From CAZWES01 sp964632395 (GTDB lineage: Bacteria; Patescibacteriota; Gracilibacteria; Peribacterales; Peribacteraceae): a stretch of 64,000 bases of DNA. The DNA is taken from contig CAZWES010000001.1 of NCBI GenBank assembly GCA_964632395.1, positions 1 through 64,000 of the forward strand. The letters run 5' to 3'. Positions 23,229 to 32,039 of this stretch are shown here, piece after piece. Position numbers and translations under genes: made by a program. The stretch's first letter is position 1. The number at the start of each line of letters is the position of its first letter. The notes beneath the pieces were generated by a model that did not search any database, had not been told where the DNA came from, and was given only the letters and a program-made list of their open reading frames with translations.

Positions 23229-24732
23229 CCTCCATAGCATCAAGCTCAGGGATGCAAGAAACGTTTACAGGTAGTGAAAAAGTAGCGGTGTAAAATCCAT
23301 TTTTGTGGCTATAGACCAATGGCTCATCAAATACCATGCGCAGAACAAGTCTTTTTTGAGCAAGATCGCCCATTTTCCACATAAGGAAGGGCTCTTTGAT
23401 GAATTCAAGCACATGCTTGAGCGCGGTTTCAAAATCATAGTCGTGCTCTTTTGGTTCTTCGATTTTTTCTCCATACCGCAACAGCTTCGCCTCTAACTCA
23501 TCGATCTTTTTCTCGAATGATCGAATGACAGTTTCATTGTTGCTCTTATCAATTTTGTCTACATATCTCTCAATCTCCTCTTCAATCTCTCTAATTTTCT
23601 CTTCACGTCTCTTCCTTATTGTTTCTATGTCGAACACACGATCATTCCATAAAGCCAAAAGCTCATGCTCGATTACCTTGATGATGTTACCCCGAGGTTT
23701 GAGATTCTTTAATATTATCTCGAACTCACTCTCAATCTTCTCCTTTCGAATGCCTTTGTTGCAACAGCTGCACTCTTTCGTGATACACCGGTAGTAAGGA
23801 TATCGCTCTTTTCGCCCTTTGTTCCAGCTTGCAGTGAAAGGTTTTTTGCAATGAGCGCATAGAACAAATCCACGAAGAGGAAAATCCTTGTGCAAGTCCT
23901 TCCTGTGTTTCATGATCCTCCCATTCAAACGCTCTTGGATACGCTCATAAGTATCCAAGCTTATAAGTGCCTTGTGGTGCCCCTTACGTCGTGTCACTTC
24001 CCACTTAGGGTACTCTAAATATCCGGCATACAAAATCCTGCGAAGGAGTCGCTTTACCTGCTCAAGATGAACAACTCCAGGCTTTCCACGATGCGTAAAG
24101 TCCTTAGACACAAGAAACTCGCGTACGTCCTCTTGCGATTGGAAGCGTCCCTGTGCAAAACCCTCAAGTGCTTCTTTCACAATTGATGCTTTCTCCTCAT
24201 CCGGCACAAGAAGCTTCCCGTGCCCCGGGACTTTCTCGTACCTATATCCGGGCGGTAGGTCGAATGTCCAATATCCGCTTTCAAGTCGCGCCCTCATCCG
24301 ATTCTTTACTTGTCGTTTGTTCTGATTACGCTCAAGTTCGGCGGTAGCAGCAAGCATTGTCTCTACAAATTTTCCCTCCGCCGTATCCTCAAAGGTATGT
24401 GACGGACTTTCTAACGATGCCCCACGTGATACCATGAGTGACTTAAGTTGAAAGTGTCCCACTACATCACGAGCAAAACGCTTTAGATCGTCAATTATTA
24501 CCACTGCATCATTCTTGTTTTTTCTACGCTCAAGATAATCAAGAAGCTCCTGCATCCCCGGGCGATCAATGATTCCACCAGATATACCTTCATCCTTGTA
24601 CACCTTTGCTATTTTATAGCCACGAGTCTCGGCGTATGTACGACAGCTTCTCTCTTGCCCGTCTATTCCATGCCCATCACGAGCCTGTTGTGCTGAGGAT
24701 ACTCGACAATAAATAATGGCTTCTTTTTGCAT
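23137..24732 (-). CDS. Large serine recombinase (integrase)
   Basis: 531 residues. The resolvase catalytic domain (about 1-150) has YCRVSS with Ser12 as likely nucleophile and DDLKRFARD. A recombinase domain follows (about 165-275), then a zinc ribbon (CAHCKKPF...CITKECSCC) and a coiled coil (about 340-420). It catalyses integration and excision through a Ser-DNA intermediate. Residues 506-531 are translated from the antisense strand of ssrA. At 34317-34397 an orphan stretch encodes an alternative 26-residue end in the same frame, presumably the C-terminus made from the circular form. The gene lies 2 nt after the excisionase-like gene. Confidence 0.95.
   Translation of the reverse strand: MQKEAIIYCRVSSAQQARDGHGIDGQERSCRTYAETRGYKIAKVYKDEGISGGIIDRPGMQELLDYLERRKNKNDAVVIIDDLKRFARDVVGHFQLKSLMVSRGASLESPSHTFEDTAEGKFVETMLAATAELERNQNKRQVKNRMRARLESGYWTFDLPPGYRYEKVPGHGKLLVPDEEKASIVKEALEGFAQGRFQSQEDVREFLVSKDFTHRGKPGVVHLEQVKRLLRRILYAGYLEYPKWEVTRRKGHHKALISLDTYERIQERLNGRIMKHRKDLHKDFPLRGFVLCAHCKKPFTASWNKGRKERYPYYRCITKECSCCNKGIRKEKIESEFEIILKNLKPRGNIIKVIEHELLALWNDRVFDIETIRKRREEKIREIEEEIERYVDKIDKSNNETVIRSFEKKIDELEAKLLRYGEKIEEPKEHDYDFETALKHVLEFIKEPFLMWKMGDLAQKRLVLRMVFDEPLVYSHKNGFYTATFSLPVNVSCIPELDAMEVVEMPGIEPGSNVYYWSFYHCSFSRLPHSS
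23218..23229. other. attL (ssrA side)
   Basis: CATCTCCACCAC: acceptor-stem 3' strand, ACCA and one further base of ssrA. It matches 34398-34409 exactly. Confidence 0.75.
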
Positions 24733-24734
24733 GG

Positions 24735-24923
24735 TCAGACTTTGCGGGAAGAAAGAAAAGCATCAAAATCTTGTGGCCGGATTCTGTAATCTCTCCCAAA
24801 ACGGTATGCGGGGAGCTTCTTGTCTCTCACGTACCGGAATACAGTCATTCTGCTCAAGCGTAACTTGTCCGCCACTTCTGGTATGGTGTAGAACTCCGGT
24901 GGCGGTGATTTGTGCCGTTTCAT
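24735..24923 (-). CDS. Excisionase-like HTH protein
   Basis: 62 residues of the MerR/HTH-17 excisionase type: EFYTIPEVADKLRLSRMTVFRYVRDKKLPAYRFGRDYRI. Such proteins act as recombination directionality factors or repressors for neighbouring recombinases. It ends 2 nt before the recombinase start, so the two are almost certainly co-expressed. Upstream are two tandem TGTATCATA repeats that may be its binding site. Confidence 0.85.
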   Translation of the reverse strand: MKRHKSPPPEFYTIPEVADKLRLSRMTVFRYVRDKKLPAYRFGRDYRIRPQDFDAFLSSRKV

Positions 24924-24935
24924 AGTGCTGTTGCT

Positions 24936-24960
24936 GATTGTATCATATGTATCATATGTA
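24936..24960. promoter_or_regulatory. Tandem TGTATCATA repeats upstream of the excisionase-like gene
   Basis: TGTATCATATGTATCATATG: two direct 9-bp units followed by a partial third (TGTAACA). They may be an operator for the HTH protein or recombination accessory sites. Confidence 0.35.
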
Positions 24961-24968
24961 ACACACCA

Positions 24969-25148
24969 TTATTTCTCCTCGTCCATGCCAAATTCCCCAT
25001 GGAAGTAGTCATCGAGGTAACGCTCAAGGAAGGCTCGGAGGTCAGTAAGAAAAAGACTAATCTCCTTATCACTCATATCTGTATCGCCGAGCAGCTTTCG
25101 ACACTCTTCCACACCCAAAGGCCGTGCGTCTGATGTTTTGTGCATCAT
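24969..25148 (-). CDS. Small conserved-looking helical protein of the element
   Basis: 59 residues: MMHKTSDARPLGVEECRKLL, then a Ser-Asp-Lys-Glu helix start (MSDKEISLFLTDLRAFLERY) and an acidic end. Its ATG overlaps the stop of the upstream ATPase gene (ATGA), a sign of coupled translation. Similar short proteins with ARPL..EEC occur on other CPR mobile elements (memory, not checked). Function unknown. Confidence 0.6.
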   Translation of the reverse strand: MMHKTSDARPLGVEECRKLLGDTDMSDKEISLFLTDLRAFLERYLDDYFHGEFGMDEEK

Positions 25149-26539
25149 TCGGGATATGGGGAATACTGGGCTTGAGGGGTGTCACCTTTTTGGGTTTCCG
25201 GAGGTAAGATCGCCAATTGTTCGCCACTGGCGTTCTTAGGATTATTGGGGAGTTCCCAAACCCAATATCTCTGCTTATCTAAGCGAACAAACCTTGATTC
25301 GACCTTCAGTTTTGTCTTGGCGCGCTCTAACGTTCTTTTTGAAATATTGGCGTCCTCAGCTGCTTTCGAAATTTCCTTCTGCTTTCGTGTTCCATCAGAC
25401 AGCTCTTCTCTTAAGAAATGCTCCGCATCATTCAGTGCACTTTTTGCCTCTCCCCCCTGTGCATTCAAAACATCATTGGCACCAACATCGGTTTCACCTA
25501 TCCAAAGGAATTTTCCATTATCAAGCTCAAAAGCGATGGGTACCGGAGTGTTTCCAATATTTGTTTTCACACAATCAATTATTCTCTCCTGATAGTTCAC
25601 GGGGTGCTCGCCAACAAAAAGCACCGTGCGTGCTACTCCTACGTAACCAATTGAACCCAATATCCTGTAAATTACATTTGCACCCTGCGATTTGTTGAGA
25701 TGCATTATGCAGATGATTGCCACATTGTGGCGCTCTGCCATTAGTGCAACCGGGGAAAGAACAGAGCGGATTTCTGAATCTTTGTAGGAATCAATGCTTC
25801 CCCCAAGGTACGCATTAACGGGATCAAGAATAATTAACTTGTAGTTTCCTTTCCTTAGATGCTCCTCAATTAAATCGAGATCTGTTTCAAGAGAAATGTG
25901 CTTATCTTTCCCGTTTTCCTTCTTCCCGGGAACAATATGGACTTTCGATGCGTTTGCTTCGACTATGTCCAGCCGTGGACGGATGGTATCTGCAATACCA
26001 TCTTCCACTGCAAACATTAGAACATCACCTTGCACAACATCACCCTCGTGACTTGGCAACTTGCCTCCACGAGTTATTGCAGCAGCCAAGGCGCAAGAAG
26101 CGTAGGATTTTCCCTGACCCGGGTTTCCAACCATCAATGATAATTTTCCTAGCGCAAGACGTTCATGCCATAGCCACTGTATTTCTTCTGGTTCAACATC
26201 AGATGCCTTGACGACAACCAATTGCCTATTATTGATATTGTTGCAATGAGAGTCCTTAACTACAGGAGCGTATCTTGCAATGCTACTCGCAATCTTCTCC
26301 ACCTCGCGATCAGAAAGAGAAGGCTTGCACTTCGATCGATTAACGCCGAGCAGGGTCTCGAGTATTGCACCTTGATCAAGTCCGCGACGCCTCAAAGAGC
26401 CTCCGATGCTTGCGAGCGTGCTATTGCGTTCCCCTTTGCATATATCACCATCCACGGGCTTGGCAGTGCGTTTGGCACCAAGTTGTGCTTGGTATTTTTT
26501 GCCAAATGCCTGAACTAGTCGCATATCGAATTTACTCAT
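25145..26539 (-). CDS. RepA-like AAA ATPase/helicase with PriCT-like N-terminus
   Basis: 464 residues from ATG 26539, whose first bases overlap the primase stop (TAATG). Residues about 35-85 resemble a primase C-terminal (PriCT) helical domain (GGSLRRRGLDQGAILETLL). An AAA_25/RepA-type ATPase follows, with Walker A VGNPGQGKS and hydrophobic Walker B LIILDPVNAYLGG. The C-terminal part carries a winged-helix-like region (KEISKAAEDANISKRTLERA). With the adjacent primase it probably forms the replication-initiation module of the element. A start further upstream at 26635 would overlap the primase gene more and is less likely. Confidence 0.85.
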   Translation of the reverse strand: MSKFDMRLVQAFGKKYQAQLGAKRTAKPVDGDICKGERNSTLASIGGSLRRRGLDQGAILETLLGVNRSKCKPSLSDREVEKIASSIARYAPVVKDSHCNNINNRQLVVVKASDVEPEEIQWLWHERLALGKLSLMVGNPGQGKSYASCALAAAITRGGKLPSHEGDVVQGDVLMFAVEDGIADTIRPRLDIVEANASKVHIVPGKKENGKDKHISLETDLDLIEEHLRKGNYKLIILDPVNAYLGGSIDSYKDSEIRSVLSPVALMAERHNVAIICIMHLNKSQGANVIYRILGSIGYVGVARTVLFVGEHPVNYQERIIDCVKTNIGNTPVPIAFELDNGKFLWIGETDVGANDVLNAQGGEAKSALNDAEHFLREELSDGTRKQKEISKAAEDANISKRTLERAKTKLKVESRFVRLDKQRYWVWELPNNPKNASGEQLAILPPETQKGDTPQAQYSPYPE

Positions 26540-27306
26540 TAGATTTCTGGGTAGAGGATGGTTACAAGTTTCCTTTGACCGTTTTTGACGTTGTATGTGC
26601 CCGGAATCCGGAATAGGCGTGATACGTTCACACATGACATATCAACTTCCTTATGCAGACCAGTGACACTCTTAAACTCCTCGAAGATGTACCGTACGCC
26701 GTCCGCCCACAAGTCTTTATCCTCGATGGAGACAGGATCACCAACAAAATGAATATGGAATCCGTTACCAGTGAATACCGCCATGTAAAAATGTTTCAGA
26801 TGACTGTGACTATTAAGCAGTTGCACTACCTCAATTGCACAATTGCGAATTTCGTTATCACTACATTCCGGGTGTGCATTCCTGTAGTCCACATCTATGC
26901 AATAGTGCGATTTGTAGACAATATCGCAATCACCAACCCGATTTTTGTGTTTCGCATTGTCACTTGCACCCTCTGTGAAGTATAGGTTTTTGTCCTCATT
27001 TTCTTTTAGAAATGCGCGAAATTCCCCAAGGGTATCCGTAAGTGGGCGCATGTGTGTTGCTTCTCCAATATGAACATGAGAACTTAGCTCACAGAACATT
27101 GTGTAAGCCTGTTCCGCAAAATCAGGGACAAAGACTTTTTGAATCTCTTCTGGAGACATCTCTCCAATGCTCTTATATTTGTCTTGCCAGCCTTGTTTGC
27201 TAGAATATTCCATAGGTTTGGGAGGTGGCCTCAGCTTTTGTGCGGGGTTGCCTTTCACTGTGCACAAGAAAGAAATGGCATCATGAAAAGACATCAGAAA
27301 TATCAA
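26539..27306 (-). CDS. Archaeo-eukaryotic-type primase (AEP superfamily)
   Basis: 255 residues. Catalytic DVD at 138-140 (YCIDVDYR), the second motif NGFHIHF at 181-187 and a third around VDMS/SRLFRIPG (221-236) fit AEP primase-polymerases of plasmids and integrative elements. It would synthesise primers for element replication, working with the helicase encoded next. The start at 27306 or the Met at 27294 are both possible. The gene overlaps the upstream HTH gene by about 14-26 bp. Confidence 0.8.
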   Translation of the reverse strand: MIFLMSFHDAISFLCTVKGNPAQKLRPPPKPMEYSSKQGWQDKYKSIGEMSPEEIQKVFVPDFAEQAYTMFCELSSHVHIGEATHMRPLTDTLGEFRAFLKENEDKNLYFTEGASDNAKHKNRVGDCDIVYKSHYCIDVDYRNAHPECSDNEIRNCAIEVVQLLNSHSHLKHFYMAVFTGNGFHIHFVGDPVSIEDKDLWADGVRYIFEEFKSVTGLHKEVDMSCVNVSRLFRIPGTYNVKNGQRKLVTILYPEI

Positions 27307-27490
27307 CCTGCAACGCTTGAGCGAGCCTTTTCATAGTGGGAAATGTTGGGATTCGCTTCCCTGTTTCGATGTAGCTGATTGCGGGGTGTTGCATGTCCGC
27401 CTTACGCGCGAGCTCGCGTTGACTCAAGCCTTGTAACACTCGTACTTCACGCAGATGGTTTTGGAGAACGGTAGAAGACATGATATTCAC
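27281..27490 (-). CDS. XRE-family HTH repressor
   Basis: 69 residues forming a Cro/CI-type helix-turn-helix: LREVRVLQGLSQRELARKAD then AISYIETGKRIPTFPTMKRL. It is the first gene of the minus-strand recombination/replication operon and is divergent from the HTH gene at 27595. The shared control region holds inverted repeats. It likely keeps the element operon repressed. Confidence 0.88.
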   Translation of the reverse strand: MNIMSSTVLQNHLREVRVLQGLSQRELARKADMQHPAISYIETGKRIPTFPTMKRLAQALQVDISDVFS

Positions 27491-27530
27491 TGTACCTCTT
27501 GTTTTTGGCTTTCTATAGCCCTGAAAGAAA

Positions 27531-27595
27531 CTTAACCAAAAATAGGTGCAAACTGTGGTAACGTTTGCAGTACCACTTTCCGAACTTAACCAAAA
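27531..27595. promoter_or_regulatory. Divergent operator region
   Basis: CTTAACCAAAA occurs at 27531 and again at 27585, just before the ATG at 27595. Between them lie two nested inverted repeats: TGCAAAC-GTTTGCA (27547-27569) and GTGGTA-TACCAC (27555-27576). This is the layout of a lysogeny-type switch between two HTH genes. Confidence 0.6.
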
Positions 27596-28308
27596 TGAAT
27601 AATCAGGACATCGAAAGGGAAGTCCATCTACTCATTTTGAACCAGCTCCTAGCGAAAGCAGAGCAGAAAGGCCTCACTCAAAGAGTTCTCGCGGAAGCTG
27701 CTGGTATATCAGAGATCCAACTTTCACGGATCAAGAGGGGGCATGGCAAACAGCAGAGACCGCTATCACCGGATGTTGCACGGAAGCTCATGCAAGCATT
27801 GAACTACAAAGCTTCCCAAATACGGAGAATCGAGCTTGCCTTACGGCATCTCAAGGAAAAGAAGCACATTCGACGCCGAGCGTTGAAACTCAAGGGGATT
27901 GATCTACTGCATACTGAGTGTGATGCCTGCCTTGAGAAGAAGGGAAGTGAAGTGGTAGTGACGGTTCGGTGTACAAAAAAGGGTAAGAAGGCAGTCTGTG
28001 TTGTTATTGAGTGCAAGAAAAAGGATGTGCATTACTGTGCTCTTCCCACGAAAGAATTTGTCTCGCTGTCTGATACTCTCAAATATCTTCTCCCCCACAA
28101 GAAGCATCGGTTGATTCACTTCGGGTTCTCTGTGCTTTTAGCTCTCCAGAGTGAATGGCTCAAGAAATGGGCTGGTGACATCGAGAATCTCGATTCAGAT
28201 CGCTCAGTGCGCATGATGGGGGTAAACCAGAGTTTGTATGGATTCAGCAGCGTTGATGAGATGGTGAAGGAGGCGCAGAGCATTTTTGAACACGCTTTGG
28301 GCTTATAG
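27595..28308 (+). CDS. HTH protein with nuclease-like C-terminal domain
   Basis: 237 residues from ATG 27595. Residues about 15-70 form an HTH (KGLTQRVLAEAAGISEIQLSRIKRG). A basic linker follows (KEKKHIRRRALKLKG), then a domain with a beta hairpin VVVTVRCTKKGKKAVCVVIECKK whose ECKK resembles the ExK of PD-(D/E)xK nucleases. That resemblance is only suggestive. It is transcribed away from the repressor gene. Confidence 0.7.
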   Translation: MNNQDIEREVHLLILNQLLAKAEQKGLTQRVLAEAAGISEIQLSRIKRGHGKQQRPLSPDVARKLMQALNYKASQIRRIELALRHLKEKKHIRRRALKLKGIDLLHTECDACLEKKGSEVVVTVRCTKKGKKAVCVVIECKKKDVHYCALPTKEFVSLSDTLKYLLPHKKHRLIHFGFSVLLALQSEWLKKWAGDIENLDSDRSVRMMGVNQSLYGFSSVDEMVKEAQSIFEHALGL

Positions 28309-28352
28309 TAGAGAGTCCCGTTTATTACTACGCAAGAACACAGCCCCAGTAT

Positions 28353-28565
28353 CTACTCGAACAACTCAGATATGCCCACGTCAAAACCCTTAGCAATCTT
28401 CTCTAGTGTGCTCAGTCTCATATCCCGTGGAGTCTTGCTTTCATGCTCTTGGTAATACTTGTACTTGATACCACACTTCTTCGCAGCTTCCTCCTGCGTG
28501 AGTCCACGCTCCTTCCGAAGAGCCTGAATGCGCTTTGCCAGTTTCTTTGATGCGAGGAAGACCAT
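28353..28565 (-). CDS. XRE-family HTH regulator
   Basis: 70 residues from the Met at 28565; longer starts at 28574 or 28625 are possible. KKLAKRIQALRKERGLTQEE and AAKKCGIKYKYYQEHE give a clear Cro/CI fold, followed by STLEKIAKGFDVGISELF. It is divergent from the SLH gene at 28633. The palindrome ACCCCGATATTTCGGGGT (28600-28618) lies between them and is a candidate operator. Confidence 0.8.
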   Translation of the reverse strand: MVFLASKKLAKRIQALRKERGLTQEEAAKKCGIKYKYYQEHESKTPRDMRLSTLEKIAKGFDVGISELFE

Positions 28566-28599
28566 CATGCCCATTGTCGATCTCTGTGTTTTTGATGGA

Positions 28600-28618
28600 C
28601 ACCCCGATATTTCGGGGT
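28600..28618. promoter_or_regulatory. Candidate operator palindrome CCCCGATATTTCGGGG
   Basis: Inverted repeat between the divergent HTH regulator and the SLH-protein gene. It could be an operator or a short leader hairpin. Confidence 0.4.
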
Positions 28619-28632
28619 CTATCATTCAAGGC

Positions 28633-30081
28633 ATGATGCAACGTTATCTTCGTTTATGGATTGCTGCTTCTCTGATTGCTACATTCATACCGCACACAAC
28701 ACAGGCGTACTACGACTACTATGCCCCTTATGGCTCATCAAACTGGCAACTACGTCAGGTCAATGAAAATCTGCAAGGCATTCGGCGCTCTCTGGATGAG
28801 GCTGAGACACACAGACTCCAAGATGAATTCAACCGGGTCATGCGAGAAGCGTCTGAGGTCATGAGCAATACTCCCTCCGACTATTGTCCAGAAGGATATA
28901 AGCAAGGAAATACTGAGGACATTGATTCTGAAATCAGACGTTTCAAGGAACAATTTCGTTCTGAGTTTTCCTCGGCAGGCAGAGATCGTGTGAAGCAAGC
29001 TCAGAGAAGAAAAGAAGTATCAGATGAGATATACCAGCTACAGCAAGAGCGCAAATACAGATGTGTACCTGACACTGCTGATGCTCAACTTCTACGTGAG
29101 CTTACGACACAGTACGAACCTGTATCTGGCAATGAATGGTATGCAGATGCAGTAAAGCACTTCACCACAGCGGGATACCTTGATAACACATTGCCATTCC
29201 GTGCTGGTGACGTTGCTACCCGTGGTGAATTCATTCGCCTTATCGTTGAACTCAATGGTGGAACACTACGCGAGACTCCGGCAACGCCGAGCTTCGATGA
29301 TGCACCGAACTTCGAGTACTTCGAGGAAGCAGCAGCAGAGGGATGGGTGACAGGAAAGGGGAATTGCTATGGAAGCCACCCTTGCTATGCTGCTCCCTAT
29401 GGCTCCGTGAACCGTGCAGAGGCCGCCACGATCATCAATCGTGCTTTCGACCTCACGCGTACCGTAGCAGCACCACAATTCTCTGATAACCCATCGGGGC
29501 AGTGGTTCACAGAAGCAGTGCAGATCGCTGCGGACAATTGCATTCTGCGTGGGGATGAGCGAACAGGGAAGGTACGTCCAGAGGGGACTATGAATCGTGC
29601 GGAAATGGTGGTTATGTTGGATCGAGCAGCCATGCTCAAAGGGGGCTTGGCCTTGAACCTTGGTAGCGCATATCAAGAAGCGTTGCAGTATCCAACTTGT
29701 CTTCCTCCTTGCCTGCAAGTGGACTGTGATCAGGAGACGATAGCCCAACCTGTGGAGATTAGGGCTTCCTACCCAGATCCTAGCTATTTCGAATTATTGG
29801 AGCTCCAAAACAATGTCACAGAGAGAATAGCTTCTGCCAGTGTTGTTATCAGCTTCTATGATGGAGGTATCAGACAAGATCTCGATAAAATTCTCAAGGG
29901 ATGGAGAGAGGCAAATTTTGAACTTGGGACATATATTGGTCTCGCAAAGCAACGAGTATTAACTGAGAACGAATTTCTTGAATTGACCAGAGTGAGTCTA
30001 AAGCTTTCCGATGCACTAGAGGACTACATAATGGCAATGTGCATTTTGGAACCCAGTGCTGGCTATTGCTCATTTAGATGA
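28633..30081 (+). CDS. Secreted SLH-domain protein carried by the element
   Basis: 482 residues from ATG 28633, chosen because it gives a signal peptide (RYLRLWIAASLIATFIPHTTQA). Residues about 40-160 are helical and charged. Three SLH-type repeats follow (NEWYADAVKHFTTAGYLD...GDVATRGEFIRLIV; FDDAPNFEYFEEAAAEGWV...SVNRAEAATIINRA; FSDNPSGQWFTEAVQIAADN...TMNRAEMVVMLDRA), then a Cys-containing C-terminal helical region. It would decorate the host surface, an unusual cargo that could alter phage receptors or attachment. The gene is under a divergent HTH regulator. Confidence 0.85.
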   Translation: MMQRYLRLWIAASLIATFIPHTTQAYYDYYAPYGSSNWQLRQVNENLQGIRRSLDEAETHRLQDEFNRVMREASEVMSNTPSDYCPEGYKQGNTEDIDSEIRRFKEQFRSEFSSAGRDRVKQAQRRKEVSDEIYQLQQERKYRCVPDTADAQLLRELTTQYEPVSGNEWYADAVKHFTTAGYLDNTLPFRAGDVATRGEFIRLIVELNGGTLRETPATPSFDDAPNFEYFEEAAAEGWVTGKGNCYGSHPCYAAPYGSVNRAEAATIINRAFDLTRTVAAPQFSDNPSGQWFTEAVQIAADNCILRGDERTGKVRPEGTMNRAEMVVMLDRAAMLKGGLALNLGSAYQEALQYPTCLPPCLQVDCDQETIAQPVEIRASYPDPSYFELLELQNNVTERIASASVVISFYDGGIRQDLDKILKGWREANFELGTYIGLAKQRVLTENEFLELTRVSLKLSDALEDYIMAMCILEPSAGYCSFR

Positions 30082-30488
30082 GGATTGACGTAGATTTTTT
30101 TGAAATTTTTTTTGCATCTGGGACTCCAAAAGGTAGAGGGCATACACATCGACATGTAAACATGGAACGATCCACCCACGTCGAAAGCAGTACGGAATCG
30201 CTTTTCTCGTCTTTGTAATGCGAAAATGAGAACTCTAAGCATGCTTGTTTGTTTGGGCAGTGAATTGAAGAAGCACGCTGACTAAGGGAAGCCAAAAATC
30301 AGGCGCTCGAATGGTCTAATCACTTTTTCTGCAATACTCCTGTCAAGTCCGACTGTTCGTATTGCTCATGTACAAGCCAAACAACTTCATAACTGCGTGT
30401 AACCGCAACTTATACGAAGTTTTGAAAAAGGTGCGCACACGCACGATGCAAATGCATAAGCAAAGGATAGGCGTATACGAGAACATAT
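30082..30488. other. Non-coding stretch in the element
   Basis: About 400 bp without a convincing gene. T-rich at the left, followed by unstructured sequence. Short open frames here have unlikely composition. No repeat or RNA motif recognised. Confidence 0.4.
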
Positions 30489-30917
30489 TTATTGCCCGTC
30501 CTCTTTTTTCTTCTGCTCCTCGTATTCCTTTGTGATTTGAAGAATTTGCACTGTTGTGAGCCCCTGTGGTGCTTCCTCTTTCTTAAACATGCCTTTGCTT
30601 TTCCCGATAAGCTCCAATGCCCTGAGCTTGTCCTTATGGGTAAGTGCTCCCACCGGCTCTCCAAACGCTGCTTCTCCGAGCTCCTCCTGGATGCGTTCAA
30701 TAGTCATATCTCTCGCCCTTGTAGGAATTGTTAGAACCCTCTGTATCTTGGCAGTTCTCAGTAATTTGCTACCGCACGAAGAAGCTACCTGTCTGCTCTT
30801 CACTTTGTACCCGGCGTCGATGTATGCCTGCGTTATATTGCCAGTAAGACGGTAGTTGTCTACAAATGCCAGTTCGCGGGTGGTGAGCTTGTTCCAGCTT
30901 CCAGTTAGTGGTGGCAT
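30489..30917 (-). CDS. Terminase small subunit-like DNA-binding protein
   Basis: 142 residues from the Met at 30917. The N-terminal HTH pattern LTTRELAFVDNYRLTGNITQ-AYIDAGY followed by VASSCGSKLLRTAKIQRVL is that of phage small terminases. The later TIERIQEELGEAAF...DKLRALELIGKSKGMF is the standard continuation, and a charged tail ends the protein. No large terminase or capsid gene is in the element, so it may recognise a helper phage genome or act as a regulator (inference). Confidence 0.75.
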   Translation of the reverse strand: MPPLTGSWNKLTTRELAFVDNYRLTGNITQAYIDAGYKVKSRQVASSCGSKLLRTAKIQRVLTIPTRARDMTIERIQEELGEAAFGEPVGALTHKDKLRALELIGKSKGMFKKEEAPQGLTTVQILQITKEYEEQKKKEDGQ

Positions 30918-30979
30918 GGTGTTTGTCAACCTAGCAAATATCACTCACATCCGCACATGAAAAAAGCCACTCCGATAGC

Positions 30980-31120
30980 CTAACAGGAGGAGTCATCATT
31001 CTCATCAATGGGCGGTATATCTTCCCTGAACTGCTTATCGAGTTCGACGCGCCTCTCGATGTTTGCGAGAATGGTGAAGAACTCAACGTAAGCCTCAATC
31101 TGTTTCTGAGTGAATTTCAT
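30980..31120 (-). CDS. Tiny helical protein
   Basis: 46 residues: MKFTQKQIEAYVEFFTILAN, then IERRVELDKQFREDIPPID and an acidic end. The Met at 31120 was chosen because it falls 7 nt after the stop of the upstream gene. Amphipathic helices; no family recognised. Confidence 0.5.
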   Translation of the reverse strand: MKFTQKQIEAYVEFFTILANIERRVELDKQFREDIPPIDENDDSSC

Positions 31121-31127
31121 GGCTTCT

Positions 31128-31952
31128 CTATGGCTGTCCTGTGATGATAGATTCCAGTGCTTCATTGCTGAAACGCACCATGGTTTTTTTCTCCGTCAAA
31201 ACGTCTACCAGTGAAACGATTAGTGCTCCTAGGCTAAATAGTGCTGTGAGCAGTAGGAGCTGCACTGTCCTCTTCCCGTACACATGTTCGCCGAACTTAA
31301 AGAAATCCTCCTTTAGTCGATTCAACGATTTTCTCGCTAGCACAATAGCTTCAGACCTTACATGTGCGTCCACTGATGCTATTTTCTTACAGTGTTCCTT
31401 CCCTTCTGGCCTTATGTTGTTTCTCACTCGAATGTCCGTAGCTTCTGAAATGTCCATCAAGCGCCCTGCATCCACCGCATCATTAAATTCTTTCCTGATA
31501 GCTGCGAATCTCTTTCTGAATTTGTAGTACATCTTCTGCTGCTCTCCTACAGATTTGGGAGGTATATCCAAGTAGTCCTCAATTTCCGTATGAAGCTCCA
31601 GGGCTTTTTCCTTTATGTATTCCATCAAGTAGCCATACAGCATAAGCCAGCGATTGAACGTATCCACATGCGGCGTGTAGAGAAATCCTTTCATGTATTT
31701 CTCGTCGTCACCCCCTGTCGGCCTGCGCGGAACGAAGTCGTCGATTTTCTTGTCGTATTTCCGAACCTTCTCCGCGAGGCGTTGTATGGAACTCAAACCA
31801 TGACGATCTTCAGAGTATGCTTCGATATAAAGATCAAGAACCTCCTCTACCAGAGGAGAAGCACGACTCAACAGATCATTACCGCTAGATAGCTTGCGTA
31901 ATTTGCTGAGAACGGCCTCTCGGTGTTTTTTAAGTTGATCTGGTGGTTCCAT
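31128..31952 (-). CDS. Helical protein with C-terminal membrane anchor
   Basis: 274 residues, strongly helical and charged up to about residue 225, then one membrane helix (VQLLLLTALFSLGALIVSLV) and a short tail. A tail-anchored layout like this occurs in some phage-defence effectors, but no motif proves it. It is followed directly by a 46-codon gene on the same strand. Confidence 0.6.
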   Translation of the reverse strand: MEPPDQLKKHREAVLSKLRKLSSGNDLLSRASPLVEEVLDLYIEAYSEDRHGLSSIQRLAEKVRKYDKKIDDFVPRRPTGGDDEKYMKGFLYTPHVDTFNRWLMLYGYLMEYIKEKALELHTEIEDYLDIPPKSVGEQQKMYYKFRKRFAAIRKEFNDAVDAGRLMDISEATDIRVRNNIRPEGKEHCKKIASVDAHVRSEAIVLARKSLNRLKEDFFKFGEHVYGKRTVQLLLLTALFSLGALIVSLVDVLTEKKTMVRFSNEALESIITGQP

Positions 31953-32039
31953 GAGCCCTATTGTACCGTGACGGATCGTCTACCAGAAATACGAATGATA
32001 CCAAGTATCAAAACACCCTCGTGTTGCTACCATAGCATC

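Noticed and set aside
30074..30295. 73-codon minus-strand frame after the SLH gene
   Set aside because: Unlikely composition, no promoter pattern, overlaps the SLH stop; treated as non-coding.
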